64,000 nucleotides of DNA from FEB-25 sp963822175. GTDB taxonomy: Bacteria > Chloroflexota > Anaerolineae > Anaerolineales > UBA4823. This document shows, in pieces, positions 63,875 through 64,000 of this stretch. Position numbers and translations under genes: made by a program. How positions within the stretch are numbered: the first letter of the stretch is position 1; the number at the start of each line of letters is the position of its first letter. The stretch is from assembly GCA_963822175.1 (NCBI GenBank), contig CAWGGJ010000008.1:744001-808000 (forward strand), given 5' to 3'. The notes under the pieces are model-generated. The model worked only from the letters and a program-made list of their open reading frames with translations, made no database searches and was not told the DNA's origin.

Positions 63875-64000
63875 ATGGATGATAAACCCACACGCCTACT
63901 AAACCCCGAATCGCTGCCGGATGACCGCCTGGACCTGGCGCTCAGACCACGTACTTTAGCAGACCTGATCGGCCAGGAACGGGTAAAAGAGAACGTTGCC
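63875..64000 (+). CDS. ruvB: Holliday junction helicase RuvB, 5' part
   Basis: The first 42 residues are visible to the window edge. RLDLALRPRTLADLIGQERV is the RuvB N-terminal segment that precedes the AAA+ Walker A (outside the window). RuvB drives branch migration with RuvA. The gene runs past base 64000. Confidence 0.88.
   Translation, partial: MDDKPTRLLNPESLPDDRLDLALRPRTLADLIGQERVKENVA

Overview
The window reads as one contiguous stretch of a bacterial chromosome of moderate GC content. I infer an anaerobic or facultative member of the Chloroflexota, most likely Anaerolineae-like. The reasons are the many Thr/Pro-rich linkers in exported lipoproteins, a GH57 protein with a glucodextranase-type C-terminus, an F420-type luciferase-family oxidoreductase, an ADP-forming acyl-CoA synthetase, fused EcfA and fused PyrF-PyrE proteins, and a DUF4388/GTPase/receiver module. 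The assignment rests on gene content only; no rRNA is present. No phage, insertion sequence or CRISPR array was found.

Layout. 1-9470: alpha-glucan use (GH13, exported GH57, sugar-binding lipoprotein, GH13_20) with a mannosyltransferase-like/beta-propeller fusion. 9513-22092: mixed metabolism (HEAT-like protein, zinc ribbon, SH3 protein, A-type Fe-S carrier, amidase, amine oxidase-like flavoprotein, aldo-keto reductase, Nudix, a three-domain SRPBCC-PDZ-DinB protein, fused 2-oxoacid dehydrogenase E1, a frameshifted MATE-like gene). 22266-31242: tyrosine phosphatase, frameshifted M48 protease, PspC, nitroreductase, a chimeric pseudogene relic, DRTGG protein, frameshifted ADP-forming acyl-CoA synthetase, lipoprotein and F420-type enzyme. 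31382-36908: surE and a pyrimidine operon, pyrC-pyrB-pyrFE-pyrD, headed by an unannotated 42-codon leader ORF that runs through two tandem intrinsic terminators. 36949-40167: exported and membrane proteins. 40279-44997: a thiamine operon (thiN-thiB-thiP-thiQ) under a TPP riboswitch. 45028-46912: a DUF4388, small GTPase, response-regulator operon. 46939-47453: tRNA-Asn followed by a 149-bp tandem repeat carrying pieces of the tRNA 3' end. 47545-54067: FmdB zinc ribbon, TPR protein, DUF2142 membrane protein, LysM lipoprotein, M50 protease. 54108-54201: selenocysteine tRNA. 54260-59855: an ECF transporter with two S-adenosylmethionine hydroxide adenosyltransferase paralogues and DegV; its S-component gene has an in-frame amber stop. 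60080-64000: glnA, queuosine-precursor transporter, TtuA-like tRNA thiolase, upp and the start of ruvB.

How the parts connect. The pyrimidine genes can make UMP from carbamoyl phosphate, while upp salvages uracil. The thiamine genes take up thiamine and convert it to TPP, the cofactor of the E1 enzyme nearby. Several genes (surE, the pyr leader, the LysM lipoprotein, ruvB) have a TATAAT-like box ending 6-8 nt before ATG, which suggests leaderless mRNAs. Three genes have single-base frameshifts and one has a single amber codon; these are either recent decay or assembly errors, and I could not tell which.

The most interesting feature is the pyr leader, which resembles enteric pyrBI coupled transcription-translation attenuation but has two terminators and an ATGA overlap with pyrC.
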